Of a stretch of DNA of 64,000 nt, positions 32,501 to 46,570 are shown in pieces; the stretch's first letter is position 1, and every line of letters starts with the position of its first letter. A model generated the notes under the pieces. That model saw only the letters and a program-made list of their open reading frames with translations, searched no databases and was not told the DNA's origin. Source of the DNA: Annulohypoxylon bovei var. microspora (taxonomy: Eukaryota > Ascomycota > Sordariomycetes > Xylariales > Hypoxylaceae); the NCBI GenBank assembly GCA_022836615.1, contig MU405359.1, positions 1 to 64,000 on the forward strand, read 5' to 3'. A program made the position numbers and the translations under genes.

Positions 32501-33131
32501 CTTCGGCGGCTTCCACTTCCACGACCATTCGAAGGTCACCGAAGCGCTTCCGCCAGTGGTGTAATCGCCTACTAATTCGACATTTGCGTTTTTGTGTAGA
32601 TTTGGATCGGCGTGAAACTCGCGAGTGACAAGGTTCTCAAGTTCTCTGTTGGTCGAAGCATATACATACGTTAGTCCGTTGATATGCGTATCGATACTAG
32701 CCCCGCCATCTTCCTGACGGATAACAAAGGTAAAGTTGAATATGAGTTCGTCGTCATTATTGAGTTTAAGGAGGAAGGTTGGGACAGTCGAAGGTTCAAT
32801 GTCCTAAAGTAACCGTGTTAGAAACATGGGATGACTTCAGAGCCAGGCAATTCCAGCCTCCTATTCCAGGACTAACCTGAATAAACTCGACCAAACCAGA
32901 ATCGCTCGGTAATCGCGTAGCTGAAGCCCGAGTAGCGGGGAAAGCATTAGGAACTATAGTGGTTGAAGTGCGCTTGCGAGGGCAAGTAATAACTAAAGAG
33001 GCGATTGAGACTAGATATGGTCAGCTCCGGTTGCGCGAATCGCAAAAGGGGGGGGAAGTAGACGAACGTCGATTTTGATCTCTCAAGTAGATGGCAGCGC
33101 CATCATCAAGTCTGCTGCTCACGATGCCCAT
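29525..33131 (-). CDS. csx2: BAR-PH-ArfGAP protein (Csx2-like)
   Basis: GTPase-activating protein for Arf with membrane-curvature and phosphoinositide-binding modules, acting in vesicle traffic and polarised growth. Six exons, 33131-33068, 33010-32877, 32803-32459, 32406-32340, 32283-30918 and 30848-29525, sum to 3,300 nt, 1,099 residues. The N-terminus (MGIVSSRLDDGAAIYLRDQ) and the following ~200 residues match the conserved fungal extension. The long frame beginning at 32209 starts at GTG (Val) within exon 5 and is not the real start. A coiled BAR region lies roughly at residues 260-480. The PH domain contains FWVVLDQGKLSEY and EVITPHYKRVYQA. The ArfGAP zinc finger shows CWCADCGSG and CIECSGIHRSLGTH with the catalytic Arg, followed by ankyrin-like residues and SP-rich C-terminus. 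Exon 1 uses the unusual donor GTTCGT. Confidence 0.92.
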
Positions 33132-35909
33132 GGTGAGAGGAGCCGGCCAGATGAATGGCGGCGCAAAAAAAAGGAGAAAAAAAGAAGTACGGATATCGAT
33201 CAGATCAACTGTATGATAATCGTAAAAAAAAAGAGTAGGCGAGCGTAATGGATGCAGGGTGGATATATTAACTAGTGACGTTGTAAGAGAGATATGTATC
33301 AAATTGGAGAAAAGCTGGAGTTGGTGTCGCAACGGTCGCAGCGACCGCAGGTGCTTGAACGGTTTGCGGGCAGCCAATCCGGTTGGGACGAAACGATGCG
33401 CTGTGGATTATGGCGGGGTCAAATCAATAAGGGTTGCGGTGGTTGCGGTACCAGAGGCTCCAAGGGGCGTTACTGCAGAGCCGTCGTGTTGCCTTACGCC
33501 GAATATAGCCAAGCATGCAGGATTAGAAGAGCCCCCAAGGTGACGTTCGAGTTATAGCGACAAGGCAAAATATACTAAATATAATCAGTTGCGACGTTTG
33601 ACCGAGATGGCGCAAGCATTAATTCGTAGTATTCATCACACGAACAAATCCAAAAAGAGATTCCAACAGAAACACGAGCGCGGCAGGGCAGAAGGGCAGA
33701 AGGGCAAAAGAGCAAAAGAGGCCAAAATACAGGGGTGTAGTGAAAGACAATGGACAGGAGATCCTCTAGCTGAAACAGATTGGTTGGTAGGGTTGGTAGG
33801 CTGAAGAATATTCGTACCTTTTTACCAGGCACACGCACACGCAACACCTAGCTGTATAATCCCAGGGATCACTCGTGGACAACAAGGCTGAGCAAAAACT
33901 TGTTCAACGCAGCATGTGATGTCAAGACCAGTGATCCAGTGAATATCCAATGCCAATGCGTAGTCCCTATTTGTCGCGTGCCCTTCGGAAATATGGACTT
34001 GTTCAATTGAGTATTAAGTCCTAAATGAAGCATGTGTAAAATTCGCTGTAAAGGAAACATCTGTTTGCTGTATACTTCATATACTAGTGTAAAACCCGTA
34101 CAGTATGTGGCGATGGGATGGGATGGGATGAGTGAGTGAGTATGAAGTGTTCAGTGTTCACGAGGTGGTGAGGCGCGAAAATAGACGAGCAAGTGACGAA
34201 AGATGAAGGCAAGGGCAGGTAACACCTAGAAGCTTGGCTGCTGAGAACGCAGTTACCTCGCCTTAATGCTTACCTAGGCTGCCGCTCAGCCGGGGTAAGT
34301 GCTCCATCTTATCTAATAGGGTTCTAGGTTGCGATGGACTCATTGAAAGTTGGAATGGCACCGATTGGAAATGCTACTGCTTACATAAGTTATACAGTAT
34401 TGAACTATGTAGCACAATACGAAACCTACAACTTTATACACTTGGTTATAGAAACCGTATATGTACCTAGTGTTTACACGAATAAACGAGCGTCTTACTA
34501 CCCTCAGACGTGTCACATGTCTTCGTAAAGTTAGAAGCAAAGTGAGAATCCATTCGAGAAATCATGAAGTGGACAAGCTATTTTAGATACCTACCTACCT
34601 ACCTAGGTCTATTCCTATAACTTCTATATAATTATGTATGTCTTAACTTGTAAGTAAAAATTGAAAAAAAGGAGAAAAAAACAGACCTTTGATGATCAAG
34701 TCTAGGTTACCGCTATCGCCAACTTACTTTAGCCCCTCGTTTAAATATTTCATGTTATCAAATACCTAGGTATTTATACGCGCCTAGCAAGGTCGAGCTC
34801 TCATATATACGAACGATTAAGAATAAAACTCACGTACAAACTTAAAGATGTCAGCTTCGCGCAGTGCTGACTGATCATCTGACTTATCAAGGTAGAATAT
34901 TTATTTGTGTGATGATATTATAAAGACTTACTTAAAGAGAGTAGCTCGCTGAGACTGTCCTCGTTGAGATGATTGTAGACTAGTCGTTTCGATTACCCCC
35001 TATAGCCCCACCATAGTTCAATACACGCTGTACCTAGGTACATAGTAGTTTGCTCTAACGAGACATTCTAAATCCGTATAAGGGAATCTAGAAAACCTTG
35101 GATGTGCGCCTCTATGCGAGTGTGTTACATGTAGGTTCCCGCGAAACTTATCTAATACGTAAGTCTTATTTAGTAGCCACATATCCAATAGCGCATATCA
35201 TCTTGTCGTCGGGTGAGACAGCCTTGAGATGAAGGTCCGGTAGACATTGAATATCGTCATAGACACTTACACAATCATAAACATGTTTGATACACTGTAT
35301 CAAATCTTGCAGGTTTTGTTTGTTTTCTGATTCACGACTCTGCCACGAGCAATAGATCTGACTTGTAGGTATTGATTGCATCTGTAGCCTGCAGGTAGTA
35401 CGCGAAGAGGAGCAAAGATGCGAAGGAACTAATAGTAAAGGGAAACTACAGGGTCCCACTATCGATAAATTTACATCGTCATCATTGGATGGAGCATTGA
35501 AGCTGGGTAGTCACCCCCCTCTTGATTCAATAAAATGATAACTCTCCTATTTGTATTGCATTGTAAGGGATACTACTCGACCGAATGACGTTGCTGCACT
35601 TTCGTAAAGGGAAAAGCCTAACTACCGGAGCCGCCCAAATTAATTCGATTTCTATTTCTAGACGACCAAAACGTTAGTTTCAATTGCCGGCGGCGTCACC
35701 TGTAACCTCCGTACCTAACCTAATTATTATCGCCTGACCGACCAACCTACCTCAACATCTCTCACACTCAGCACCTAGAAACAACCTAACCTCTCAATCG
35801 AATTACTACGAATATTACGATCCGATTCTAATTGTGATGCTAAGAACATGCGGCGCAGGTAGTTTATAGGACATGACTTCATAAAACCGACTTCGATTCA
35901 TCTTGCACC
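33132..35909. other. Divergent intergenic region
   Basis: About 2.8 kb between the divergent ArfGAP (-) and Munc13-like (+) genes, so it should hold both promoters. It includes GGGAT repeats near 34112-34130 and a TACCTACCTACCTACCTAGGT tract (shown in part) at 34588-34608. No supported gene. Confidence 0.55.
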
Positions 35910-38900
35910 ATGTCGTCGGTGTCGAGAAAAGCGTTACCCAACCGCCGCGTAGACAGCGTGCAGAATAGCGATAGAAGGAGTCGCGCCGGTTCTTTGGCTA
36001 GGCAGTTGGCTGTGAGTCACGACGATGCATATACCTACGCCTTACGAGTCGCCTACCTACATTACATCCTCCAACCCAAGGCCAAACGAAAGCAATGGGT
36101 TCCTGCACCGAAGCCGCCACCTCGGACTCATACGTCTAATATAGGAGATTTGGTCAAGGAATTTGTTCCGGGAAACTCTAGTAGTGTTAAACTCCCTCAT
36201 GGATTCCGAGGCCATTTGGAGAAAAGAATAGAACGTGTTATTATGGGCGCTGAAAGAATCCCCGGTTACAACGATCCCGCTGTTAAAAAGACGTTTGCGC
36301 AAGCCTACACGGCTTTTACTGAACAGGGCTTTCGGAAGAATGTCGACAAGGAGCGCAAGGTTGAACCGCTGGTGCTGATTTTCTATTCGGCCGCTACCAA
36401 GGCGTGTATGCTGGGTCACGAGCCAGGCGACGATTCCTGGAAGCTTCTTGTCGATAGACATGTCGCCCTTTTCGTCAGGCTTCTGACCAACATATTACGG
36501 GATCAGGGGCACGAACGTGACAAACCAGAACTCCTAGGCAGGCTAAGCACTCTTGAAAACAAGCTCTTAACCAACGATCAGAATCTCTTCATCGATACGG
36601 GCCAGAGCTCCGGTAATACAATCGAGGTGATCGTGCCGCTTACCTATGATGTCAAAGATATGCCTATGGTTCAAGTCGTCGCTAAGATATTTGGTCTTTC
36701 CCATTCAGACGTCCAGACTCATATCGATGCCCAGCGGCAGAATTGGACCGAAGAAGCTGCTTTGAGAGATCTCAAGGCATACCAGCACAGGCTAAATTCT
36801 AATATGAGCGGTGCCCTACGAAGTCAAGATTTTGGTGTCGATGAGGCGTATCAAGAATGGAAAAAGGCAGAAGCGCCTTTCCTCTCGCAAATGATGATGG
36901 AGATATTGACAGCTCAGCCGGAGTTAGCTAGGAGATCCACGACTGTCAGCGCCTCCTACGACAAAGCATTACCAGGGAGCCCTTCATCGGCGCATCCTGA
37001 CGATAAAAGGGCGTCATTCAGTCCAGAAAGAGCCTCCATATATGGCATCGACAGTGTAATGAGCCTTGGGTCTATGTCTCTCGATGATAACAGCAGCATT
37101 AGGCCTGTGGATGACGCAAATTACAGCAATTACACCTTTATTCCCCCTGAACCCCGCGAGTTTTTGAAAGTCATTGCAAAGTACGCCGTCGAGTTCGATG
37201 CCATGCATGACGACGAGACCGAGCAATCTAATTTGTTTTCGAAGCAATCAATGGAACTCCTTACAGAGCTTTGTGTACGCTGGCGAATTCCCCAGTTTAC
37301 TCGCCTAGTCGTCTTTCTAGAAGTGGCGGCTCGCAGGTTTACAGACACTCTGTTTACAGTGATCGATTTAGATAACGCTTTTGACCTGGTTAAGATCCCG
37401 CAGCCGGAGCCCAAAAAGCCGCCTCACGTCTACCTCCATAACGAGACCCTTGCAACTATGGACCGGAGTAAATGGACTATCTCGGACTACAACGTATTTC
37501 GACAAACACTACAGACAGTGAATGATGCGCTCTTGCGCGATCTTTACGATACTTTGATGCATTGCTATGAACCAAAGCCTCCGTCAGCTGGTCCGGCAGT
37601 ACACGTCTTGACGAATCATATATTTAACGACCCTGATTTCTCTCGAAATGAAGGAGATGCACAGGACTACACCCGCCTCCTTACGTCTGGCTTGCAGGAA
37701 CGGGCTGCTGTCGTCTATCGTGAATTCCTAGACGCTGAGGTCCCCCGGAGTCAACAGGACTGGGACTTTAGCCACGTAGTCAAGCTCGGCAAGTCGGTGG
37801 TGAAACTCTGTGAGAGGATCCAAAAGCGCTACAAGAAAAATCCGGAGATCATGGGTGTTAACCCCCTAACCGTCCTTGTGGAGACGATGTTTCCCAACTT
37901 CGAAGACGATGCTCACGACCTAATAAAGAGAATCATCCAAGTCGCTCAAGATCGAGGAGTAGAGTTGCCTCTTCAAGACGGATTTGACTTGTATAAGGAA
38001 TTAGTAGAAATTCGACGTATCCATAGGTCGTCTCTCCCCGGTCGACCGTTTACCTTTGATGTCGAGGAGCTGCTTGTAGACTTCGTTTGGCGTTGGATCC
38101 AGAACACCGAGGCCCGAGCGGAGGAGTTTGTTGACGGGGCCATCAACCAAGATCAATTTCAAGTACGAAGCAGTGAGCCGGGCCATATATCGTTAGATTC
38201 GGAACGTCACAGCCATTCAATTATCGATATGTTTCAGCTATTCCACCAAACTACCGACCAGGTCTTCCAGCTAGAGTGGGATAATGATGTTCACCACGCC
38301 CGATTTATGACTGCGCTGTCGAAGGTATTCGCTAACAGCATTGCCCGATACTGCGAGATTGTGGATCAGCGGTTTATAAAGGAAATGGATACACCAAGAC
38401 CAAATGAGAAAGAAGCAGCGGAAGCAGCTCAGACGACACAGGGGAGGTTCATGCAATATGCCAAGGATGCTTGGAACACGAAGGACAAAATTGAGCCGTT
38501 TCAGTTCTATCCCGAGGTATGATTGGTGTCGACCGCCTCATTTTGACTTGATACTAACATATCCTAAAGTCCTTAGTAAAACTCAATAATGTTGAATGGG
38601 CGATGCAAGAGCTTGATAAGCTCGAGAGAACCATGAATGTGGATGCTTGTGCCGCCATCCTCGAAAAGGTTGATGGGCCTAAAAGGCAAATCAAGCGGCC
38701 GGCTAAGTACGTCTTTACTATTAAGATCGTTGAGGCCGAGGAAATCAAGGCATGTGATCCGAACGGAACAAGCGACCCTTATGTGGTACTTGTGGACGAG
38801 TATCAAAAGCGGTTGCATAAAACACGAATTGTTATGAGGACTCTCAGCCCTCGGTGGGATGAGTCCGTGGATGTTACAGTCTCGGGACCTCTTAACATTG

Positions 38901-40137
38901 TAGCAACAATATGGGACTATGATACTTTTGGCGATCACGACTTCGTTGGCAGAACTTCTCTGAAACTCGATCCGATACATTTCAGCGACTATCTCCCAAG
39001 AGAGTTTTGGCTTGATCTCGATACCCAAGGGAGGATTCTGCTGAGAGTAAGTATGGAAGGGGAACGAGATGATATCCAGTTTTACTTCGGTAAAGCATTC
39101 CGGCATCTCAAGAGGACAGAGCGTGATATGGTTCGCAAAATTACAGACAAGGTATGTTTTCTATCACCTAGATGCTCTTAAACGAATAGCTAACTAAAAT
39201 CTACATCAAGCTCTCGCGATATATCAACGCAGCGCTCTCCTACGATGCCCTGCGGTCCCTTCTTGGACGGAATGTCACTTCGCAGGTTACCTCGTTCTTT
39301 AAACGACAATCCACAATCCCACAAATCACTGAAACCGATATCGAAAATGCGTTGCAATCGCTTTTCACGTACTTTGACGAAAATTTCGCTATCATGAAAG
39401 AGACGTTAACTGACGCGACCATGGTTGCAGTTATGACACGTCTGTGGAAGGAAGTGCTTATGGCCATTGAAACGCTTCTTGTACCACCGCTATCAGAGAA
39501 GCCGTCTAACCAACGGCCTCTCACTCAGCGCGAGCTCGATGTTGTTTTTAAATGGCTAGGGCTCTTATTCGATTTCTTCAACGCACGAGACGAGGATGGA
39601 GAAGTCCTCGGTGTCCCCGCGGAAGTTCTAAAATCGCCTAAGTATCACGAGCTCGCCTCGCTCAACTTCTTCTACTTCGATAATACCGAAAACCTGATCC
39701 GCACATCGGAACGTATAGCCGCGGCAACAGCGCAACGGCAGCAACAACAGCTTCAGGGACACATGAGCTCCAACCGCCTCTCGGCCCCTGCATCGTTGGG
39801 CTCGTCACTCAACGTCCCTCATGCCGGCCCAGCTTTCGCGAGTATGGGTACGATCCGCCGGGGCAAGAGTATAATGATGAGTCGCAACCTAGGCACCATG
39901 CGCCGAGCCAAGGAGGAGAAACGGAAGGAGGCCCAGGCCGACCCGTCCGACGATATGATTCTCCGAATATTGCGCATGCGGCCCGAGGCAGTTGGATACC
40001 TCAAGGAAAGGCACCGCCAAAAGGAGCGTATGGCCGCTGCTGCCGCCGCCGCGATGATAGTGAAGCAGAGTGTTACCCAAGGCTGGAATTCAGCTGGTGG
40101 CGGCTTCGGCCGGGGTGGTGTTCCGGTTCGACGCTAA
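35910..40137 (+). CDS. Munc13-like protein with MHD1, C2 and MHD2 domains
   Basis: A large vesicle-priming or membrane-tethering protein, in the family of S. pombe Ync13/Git1. Exons 35910-38516, 38570-39151 and 39211-40137 total 4,116 nt, 1,371 residues, with all introns in phase 0. The N-terminal half contains conserved blocks such as AYTYALRVAYLHYIL and HEPGDDSWKLLVDRH. MHD1 lies about residues 620-770 (NEGDAQDYTRLLTSGLQER region). The C2 domain begins near residue 915 (KYVFTIKIVEAEEIKA) and has calcium-type aspartates in DPNGTSDPYVVL and WDYDTFGDHDFVG. MHD2 follows about 1110-1240 (TDIENALQSLFTYFDENF). The C-terminal ~120 residues are basic, Gln/Ala-rich and end in GFGRGGVPVRR. Expected at sites of exocytosis, hyphal tips and septa; the calcium dependence is inferred. 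Confidence 0.9.
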
Positions 40138-43100
40138 CTGTACGTCGACAGGATCAGGTCGGATGGAATATCGAGTCGAGAAAGTCGTTGTGCAGGGTTT
40201 GAAGAGCTTGGATTTTAGGGACTTCAGAAGTGGGACGAAGTAGACCAACGTATTATGGTCAGAGCTAACCAGCTCTATGGTATCACCATTCTCACCTTCA
40301 AAGGTGCCATATTTAACGCGTCTCGCGACATTTTTAATTCAGTGGGTGTGGAAATGCAAGGCGTTATCGGGAAACTAGTTCAGTGGCATTTGGCATTCGA
40401 TAGATACCCTCACGAAGCAAGCTTTGGAGGTTTCGCGGGCGCTTGTTGTTGTTCTTTGTCTCGCGTTGTCCTTTTGATTCGGGGTGAGGTGCGCCTTTCA
40501 ACCTTCTTTTCTCTTGGTTTTGTTTTCTTTTGCGGTCATCGCCGAGGATCTATCTAATGTAGCTAGCGTACCAGAATGAAGCTATCGAGTAAACACGAAA
40601 TGATGACTGATGATGAATACCTATGTACGTATTTGTCCTGACTTGTACAACCAAGAGTGCTGTCATAGTCACGCAGGTCTTCGCCCACGAGACCTACTTC
40701 GGATGCAAGTACAATTAATGTATGCAATCTGAGGCGACACGGGGCCGGGGTATTCGTATATAAACTGGGGAAACACGAGTTGTGTTGTACCTGCGCCCGG
40801 CTGCGAATTGGTGTTCATCGTATGTCTATTGCCACTCTCCTAGGGGGGCTGCTCGTAAGCAAATATCTATCCGGATCGGATCGAAATCGACTACTCATGT
40901 ATCTCGATAGAGAACATGATCGACCGAAAAACATGTAGCAATCGTTTATACGACATTGCTCCCGACACAATAGTTAGCTACCTACTAGTATCTAAAATCC
41001 CAAGTCAACCTGAGCCCCTCGTACTACGAATAGTCCTTTCAAAGCCTCTTCTTGTACTTGTTTCGTTTGTACTGTTACATAATAGATAGCCGCCATAAAC
41101 GACCATGGAATTGTTAATGGTGTGTGCGATAATAAGCGACCGCCAGCCTTCTACTTACCATGCTCATCTAATAATAGTGAAAATGACAGAAAATAAAACT
41201 TGAAATAAGAAGAAAAAAACCATAACGTGCAGATATGTTCCAACTTTTATTAAGGCATAGGAACAGTTATTTCCGCCCTAAGGCTCTCGGGCGGCGAAGC
41301 GTTCCGTTGTCGGCCGGGGGGGTATTCCCTCTAGCGGTTGCTGGCTCCGTCCAGGTTAGGCAAGGGAAAAAAGGGCATCACATGAGCGTCCGGTTACTTT
41401 GGGGGGGTGGTGATGGTGGGAGGGTTGATCGTCGACGATCATCCCCCCTCAAAGTACGCGCGCAAGAGCAAACCTTGGGAACTTGGTCTATTGATGATCT
41501 CGACCCCGGAATTTCCACCCAAAGAGATACCTAGGTAATTCGCCCCCCGCCATTCCAACCCCAAGATTCGGGCGTCTAGGTTTAAAGGACGTTCGGATTA
41601 GGTACCTAACACTTCCTAGGTAATCTACAACGCAAGGCATTTTGCAGATTTTTGGGGGGGTAGTAAGAAAAAAAAAGGGGGGGTCCGCAAGCCGATCTGC
41701 TCAGCCTGAAACACTGAGATTTTGACAGTTCAGATGAAGATGGGGCAGAAACGTATAATTATTTCCAGATCAGCGCACAATAGAATATTCTATCTCGGCA
41801 TTCTCCTTTGGCAAAAGGACCTAGGTAATACAAACTACAGACGGACCATATGTAGGTATATAGACCACATTTTGATGGATCTGGATCTGGATTGAGAAGT
41901 TATTCAGTAGCTCCTATCCTATGTAGGTACGCAAGATTCCGCTCCGGGCGGGAGAGCCGCCTCAATATGCGGAGGTGGGATTCACCATGCTTTTTTGTTG
42001 GACATAATGCCGGGCATACTACTACGCACATAGTAATAGACTCGTGCTGGTGCCGGTGCTCGTGTGCACAAGCGATTAGGCGATTAGGCGATTTGGCCGG
42101 AGAACAGCCTTCTCGCGTGTTAGTGGAGCCTTGCGTTCTGGCGGTGTCGAGTCTCTCGACGACTCGGCCCCTGATAGGATAGTCCTAGAGGTATGCTTAA
42201 CACAGGCTAACTGGAACGGCGTGGTTCGTCGATGGACCTAAGGGTCCGCGGCACGGCTTGATAATCAGAAAGATCTGCCGTAGAATATACGAAGTTGGAC
42301 TTTCGACCTGCAAATTTTGATCCTTCATTTTCTTAATCGAAAGACGACCGGAGCACTAAGTAGACGTCTGGCCCCGATTAGATTCTTTTCGTGCTAGAGA
42401 ATCGATGGGTGAGTTCCACGATGCGAAACGCTAGCGCGTGCAGCTCTTCACCTCAACTCTTCGCCTGTTCGCGTGAGTTCGGGTCCTGGCTTACCTAGTC
42501 CAATGTAACGATGCCTTTGGACAAGACGCTAAAGGTATCCTATGGCGTTCTATGCCAGACGAGGGGCATTCGGGATGATTTGATCGTGAGGGTCGGCAAC
42601 CAACGTGAAATGAAGGAGAAAAGAATATCTGTACGTACAACCTAGTATGTAAGTGTAGACTAAACTAAGTGGACTCTTTCTCGGCCACTCCTTTCAACCT
42701 AGGAACCTTTCAACATCTCAACGGTGAAGCGCTTGACTCGCCCCTCTGTGGAGTTTGACATACGATAGACGAAGGGCTTGAAAGGTCTGAAAGGTCTGAA
42801 AGGACCCTCGCTACCTTTCTTTGTTGAATGCCCCAGCTGCCCAGCTGCCCACTGCCCAGGTGATTTTGTGGCAACCGAATAATCCCGTCGTCATCTAGAA
42901 TTTATTCCACTTACATGCTAAAGATGGGTGACAGGATGCAATAATCCTTATATTCGCTAGATTATCGTGTGTTCCGTTGTCGAAATCCCTGAAATTCGGC
43001 GCTAGCGTCTGATAGCCCTACGAATCCGGACCAATTCGTGATCGCTTCGTGAGCCGATCATCCGGAAGTCCATCCTGTACAGTTTGTGAAGTTTGTACAG

Positions 43101-46100
43101 TATGGAACTTTCTCAGCTTTGCCATACCTAATTTTGCTTGATTTGAGGAAGAGTAATAGGGACAATAGGTGCCTCGTGTGTTCCTTTTTGGGATAAGACA
43201 CGCTGACACGGTACGGGAGGAAGGACCCTTAGGTTGGTAGGTACCTACTATGTATGTACCTAGTAGATCCTAGTAGGCCCTAAGGACATTCCTTGTTGGG
43301 GTCCGGCTGGGTGCACATGCAGATTTGCAGATGCCGTGACGTCACCTGGCATATAATGGGGGGGGAGATAAGTAGCGACCCTGTAGCGACCCTTCGATAG
43401 GGGCTTCCACCACACTTGGAAGCCGGTTCCCAAAAGGTTGTCTAACAGAGCTAGAACAAAGTGTGACAAGAAATATTTCGCGATGAAACATCTCGCGAAG
43501 ACACTCACGATAACTAGTCGCGAATCAGCGCAATAAATATCATAGTGTTCCTGACGATCAAACATAGAACGGGAATAAGAAAAATTTTAAAATAAAAAAA
43601 TCTCAGAAGCAGCTGAAAGGAGTTACGAATTCCTTTGCCACCTTCGAATTAGACATAGCGCTCTGGGTATGTACTAGATACATATACCAAGCCCGGTAGG
43701 TATGTCGCTTGTCCGACCTATAGCTTGTAGCAAGCAATTTGTAAGATCCTATGAGAATGCAAATCTGGAGAAGGCTGCTTTTCTTCCACGGAAGAAACGC
43801 ACGAATAAGATGCGATTCTTAAAATCCAGTCAAATGGAGAGAGGGGCATGGCCGTAAATGTGACAGGCAGAAGGCCGCGATCTTTTTGACCGTCTGCTAC
43901 GTGCGAAAGTACACGTACCAGGTTCAGTGGAGAACCGGCATGTTGGCGAACAGGGTTTAGAACCAATTGTCGATGATGTCGACTATGGGCTTGTATTGGA
44001 TGGCATGGGGATGGGGATGGTAAGACAAAGCGGAACGTCGATTCTTGACTTCCTGGGTTGAAATCTCGTTATATCTCATATTGAAGGTATGGGATATCCC
44101 ACCCTGCCCACCCTCCAGTACCTAGACATTTGAAAGTGTAGAACTATGCAGGCAAGGCAGGTAGTAGTTACAGTACCTACCTAGCCTACTGCTAGGTAAA
44201 TATGCGCGGCTTGCGGTCCAGACCGGTTGAGGAAATCAAATTGCTTGAATCCGAGTGGTTCGTGGCTGTGACCGTGACTACGATTAATGGCGAGAGAGCG
44301 AGCGAGGCTTGAGAAGAGTTGAGTTTAGACGAGCCGAGTCTAGTCGAGTCCATGCGTGCGATGAAAAGGAACTGCACTGCAAGAGACAACTGCAAGAGAC
44401 AACTGCAAGAGATAGCTACAGCTGCAAGAGACGATAATGAAACCTGAGATCTTAAAATAAGTCAATATTACTATGACGTCAGCTGAAATATTTAGTTCGA
44501 AGATAGAAGATGTTTAGGAACCTTGAAAGTTCAGGAAGTCTAATAAATCAGGGCAACAGCTTAGCGTAACCGGCCGGGTGTGTTAAAATACGGCATATGA
44601 AGCATTAGTCCATGTTTGGCCGCTTCTTCTTTCCCATCTTTCCCATAAGCGGCGGCTGAAATACGAGAATACCTACATATAATGCTTCCTAACTTGAGTC
44701 TACGTACATCCATAATATCACGGATGCATTTTTACATCTTAACAGTCAAGTCCCCTGACCTTTCTAACCTCGCACGTACATTCGCATCTAGGTACCTTTC
44801 TATACTTTTTATGACTTAGTAAACCCATCTGGGTGGAACGTTTAACTATCGGCCACCATCGTACAAGCTTTGACCCTGTAAGATTGCTTCAAGTCTCGTG
44901 GGTGCCCTGGAGGTTAATTGATGCTAACCTCCGTTAGTTAAATGTTAGCTAAGTGTTAGCTACATGGCGATGGCGTTACCCCCCCCACAAACGCTTCAAG
45001 ACTTTGCGCTTGCTTCGAAGATGCGAATTAGATTTCATTACAGGTCGGTATTAGGTACATAAGTTAGTCCCTACTTTAGCTAAGAGAGCCGATCACTTAA
45101 TTCGTCCGTACCTACGTAGCACTTGCTAAACGATATGTACCTATTGTAATACAGCATGACAGACTCAAAATACTTGGTCATGCTTATTAGTGACTTGGAC
45201 GGCAGCCAACACTTTCGTACCTACCTCAGTAAATTGAACATGTGAAGGTAATATATATTCGCTGTTTTGGACTGTACCTTAGATCCGATAACGTACCCCA
45301 ACATGCCTATCTTGAGAAAGTTTCTTAGAAGAGTTGTGGTACACAGTACTTTGGAGATCATAAATATATCTACATACATTCATATTTGTACGCTTAGCTA
45401 AAAGTTGTATTAGCGTAATAGGTTAATCTACAACTAGCACTACTGCGTACCTAGTAGGTAAGTGAAATATCTTAGTACATACCCAGACACCGGGTCCTTT
45501 CCAACATTTTCTCCTTGCGTCTATATTTGGAGACAATGAGAAGAGCCGTTCAACAAAGACAGATATCTAACGGCGGAAGAGAAAGCATAGGATAAAAAAG
45601 AATACCTGGTCATGCCGGGCTGTTGGCGCCCGAATCTATGAAGTCTAGAATAATAATAAAAATACATAGGTAACTACTACTAAGTTGTCCTGATGACTTC
45701 CTTGTCGAGCGTGGCTGGATTGTTTCACCCCGGCTATTTCCTTTCCTTCCCAAGCCGTAGGTTCAGTTGAAGCGACCAGAAGCGACCAGTTAGAAAAGTG
45801 CAAAAGTGGCTAGTACGTAGCGTGGTCCGTAGGTATTTTTTTTGGACCTCTCATCCTTCAGCAATCCAACAATCCCCGACCCATCGACCCAGGTCGTCCC
45901 CGCCTAATCTTCGCTTTCCCTTATTGCTTCGTTCTCTAAGTCAGGGATCCCATTGGAAAGGTAAGGAGGTCCACCCGCCCAGTTAGGTTAACCTAGCGGC
46001 CCTTGACATACATAGTACATCTGTACCTCTGTACCTATGTACATGCCATACCTTACACCTCCTCTCCCAAGCCCGAGCCCTCGTCTCTCCACCCGCTCGC

Positions 46101-46570
46101 TTTCAAGCAGGGTCTCTCCTTATTGAATCGACAAGAGAAGAGAGGCCTCTTTTCTTTCAGATCTAATCCCATCTCATCCAAGTCAACACACAACAAATCG
46201 TCTTATCCGACGACGACGAAGACGAATATCGTCAGACTTGTATGAGTTGAGCGTTCTCGTTGCTTGTAAATATATATTCCGAACGTTATTGCTATTAAAC
46301 CGAGCTTTAACACGGTTACCAAATCGCTCCCTTCCCCCCCGACCGCCGTTGAGGCGGGTACGCCGCGACAATCCGCGATAACGATTTGATTGCTCTACTC
46401 TTCCGTTTTTGCATTGTTGTATCATCGAAATAATCGGCATCGCCTTGCTCCATGCGTTCGTCGTAAGCTTATCCAGCGCCTAACGAACGCTGGCCTGCCC
46501 GTTATCCTTCCATCGTTTATGATTAACAACCGCCACTCTTAACCGAATTTAAATCACGAGCACCGTAACA
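40138..46570. other. 6.4 kb gene-poor region upstream of NIK1
   Basis: No credible protein-coding gene, tRNA or transposon was found. It holds several short tandem repeats: GCGATTAG x3 near 42072-42095, GAAAGGTCT x2.7 near 42780-42804, CCAGCTGC-type units near 42834-42860, and ACTGCAAGAGACA units at 44376-44432. TACCTAGGT-type motifs are scattered through it. The last ~500 bp are C/T-rich with stops in all frames and look like the leader of the histidine kinase transcript. Non-coding RNA genes cannot be excluded from sequence alone. Confidence 0.5.
44376..44432. repeat. 13 bp tandem repeat (ACTGCAAGAGACA)
   Basis: Two full copies (44376-44388 and 44389-44401), a shortened third (44402-44412), then a related CTGCAAGAGAC at 44422-44432. 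Located in the non-coding region; no known function. Confidence 0.8.

Noticed and set aside
43260..43565. 101-codon minus-strand frame in the gene-poor region
   Set aside because: No domain, no splice partners, and length expected by chance in 6.4 kb; the same applies to frames at 41235-41534 and 41892-42182.
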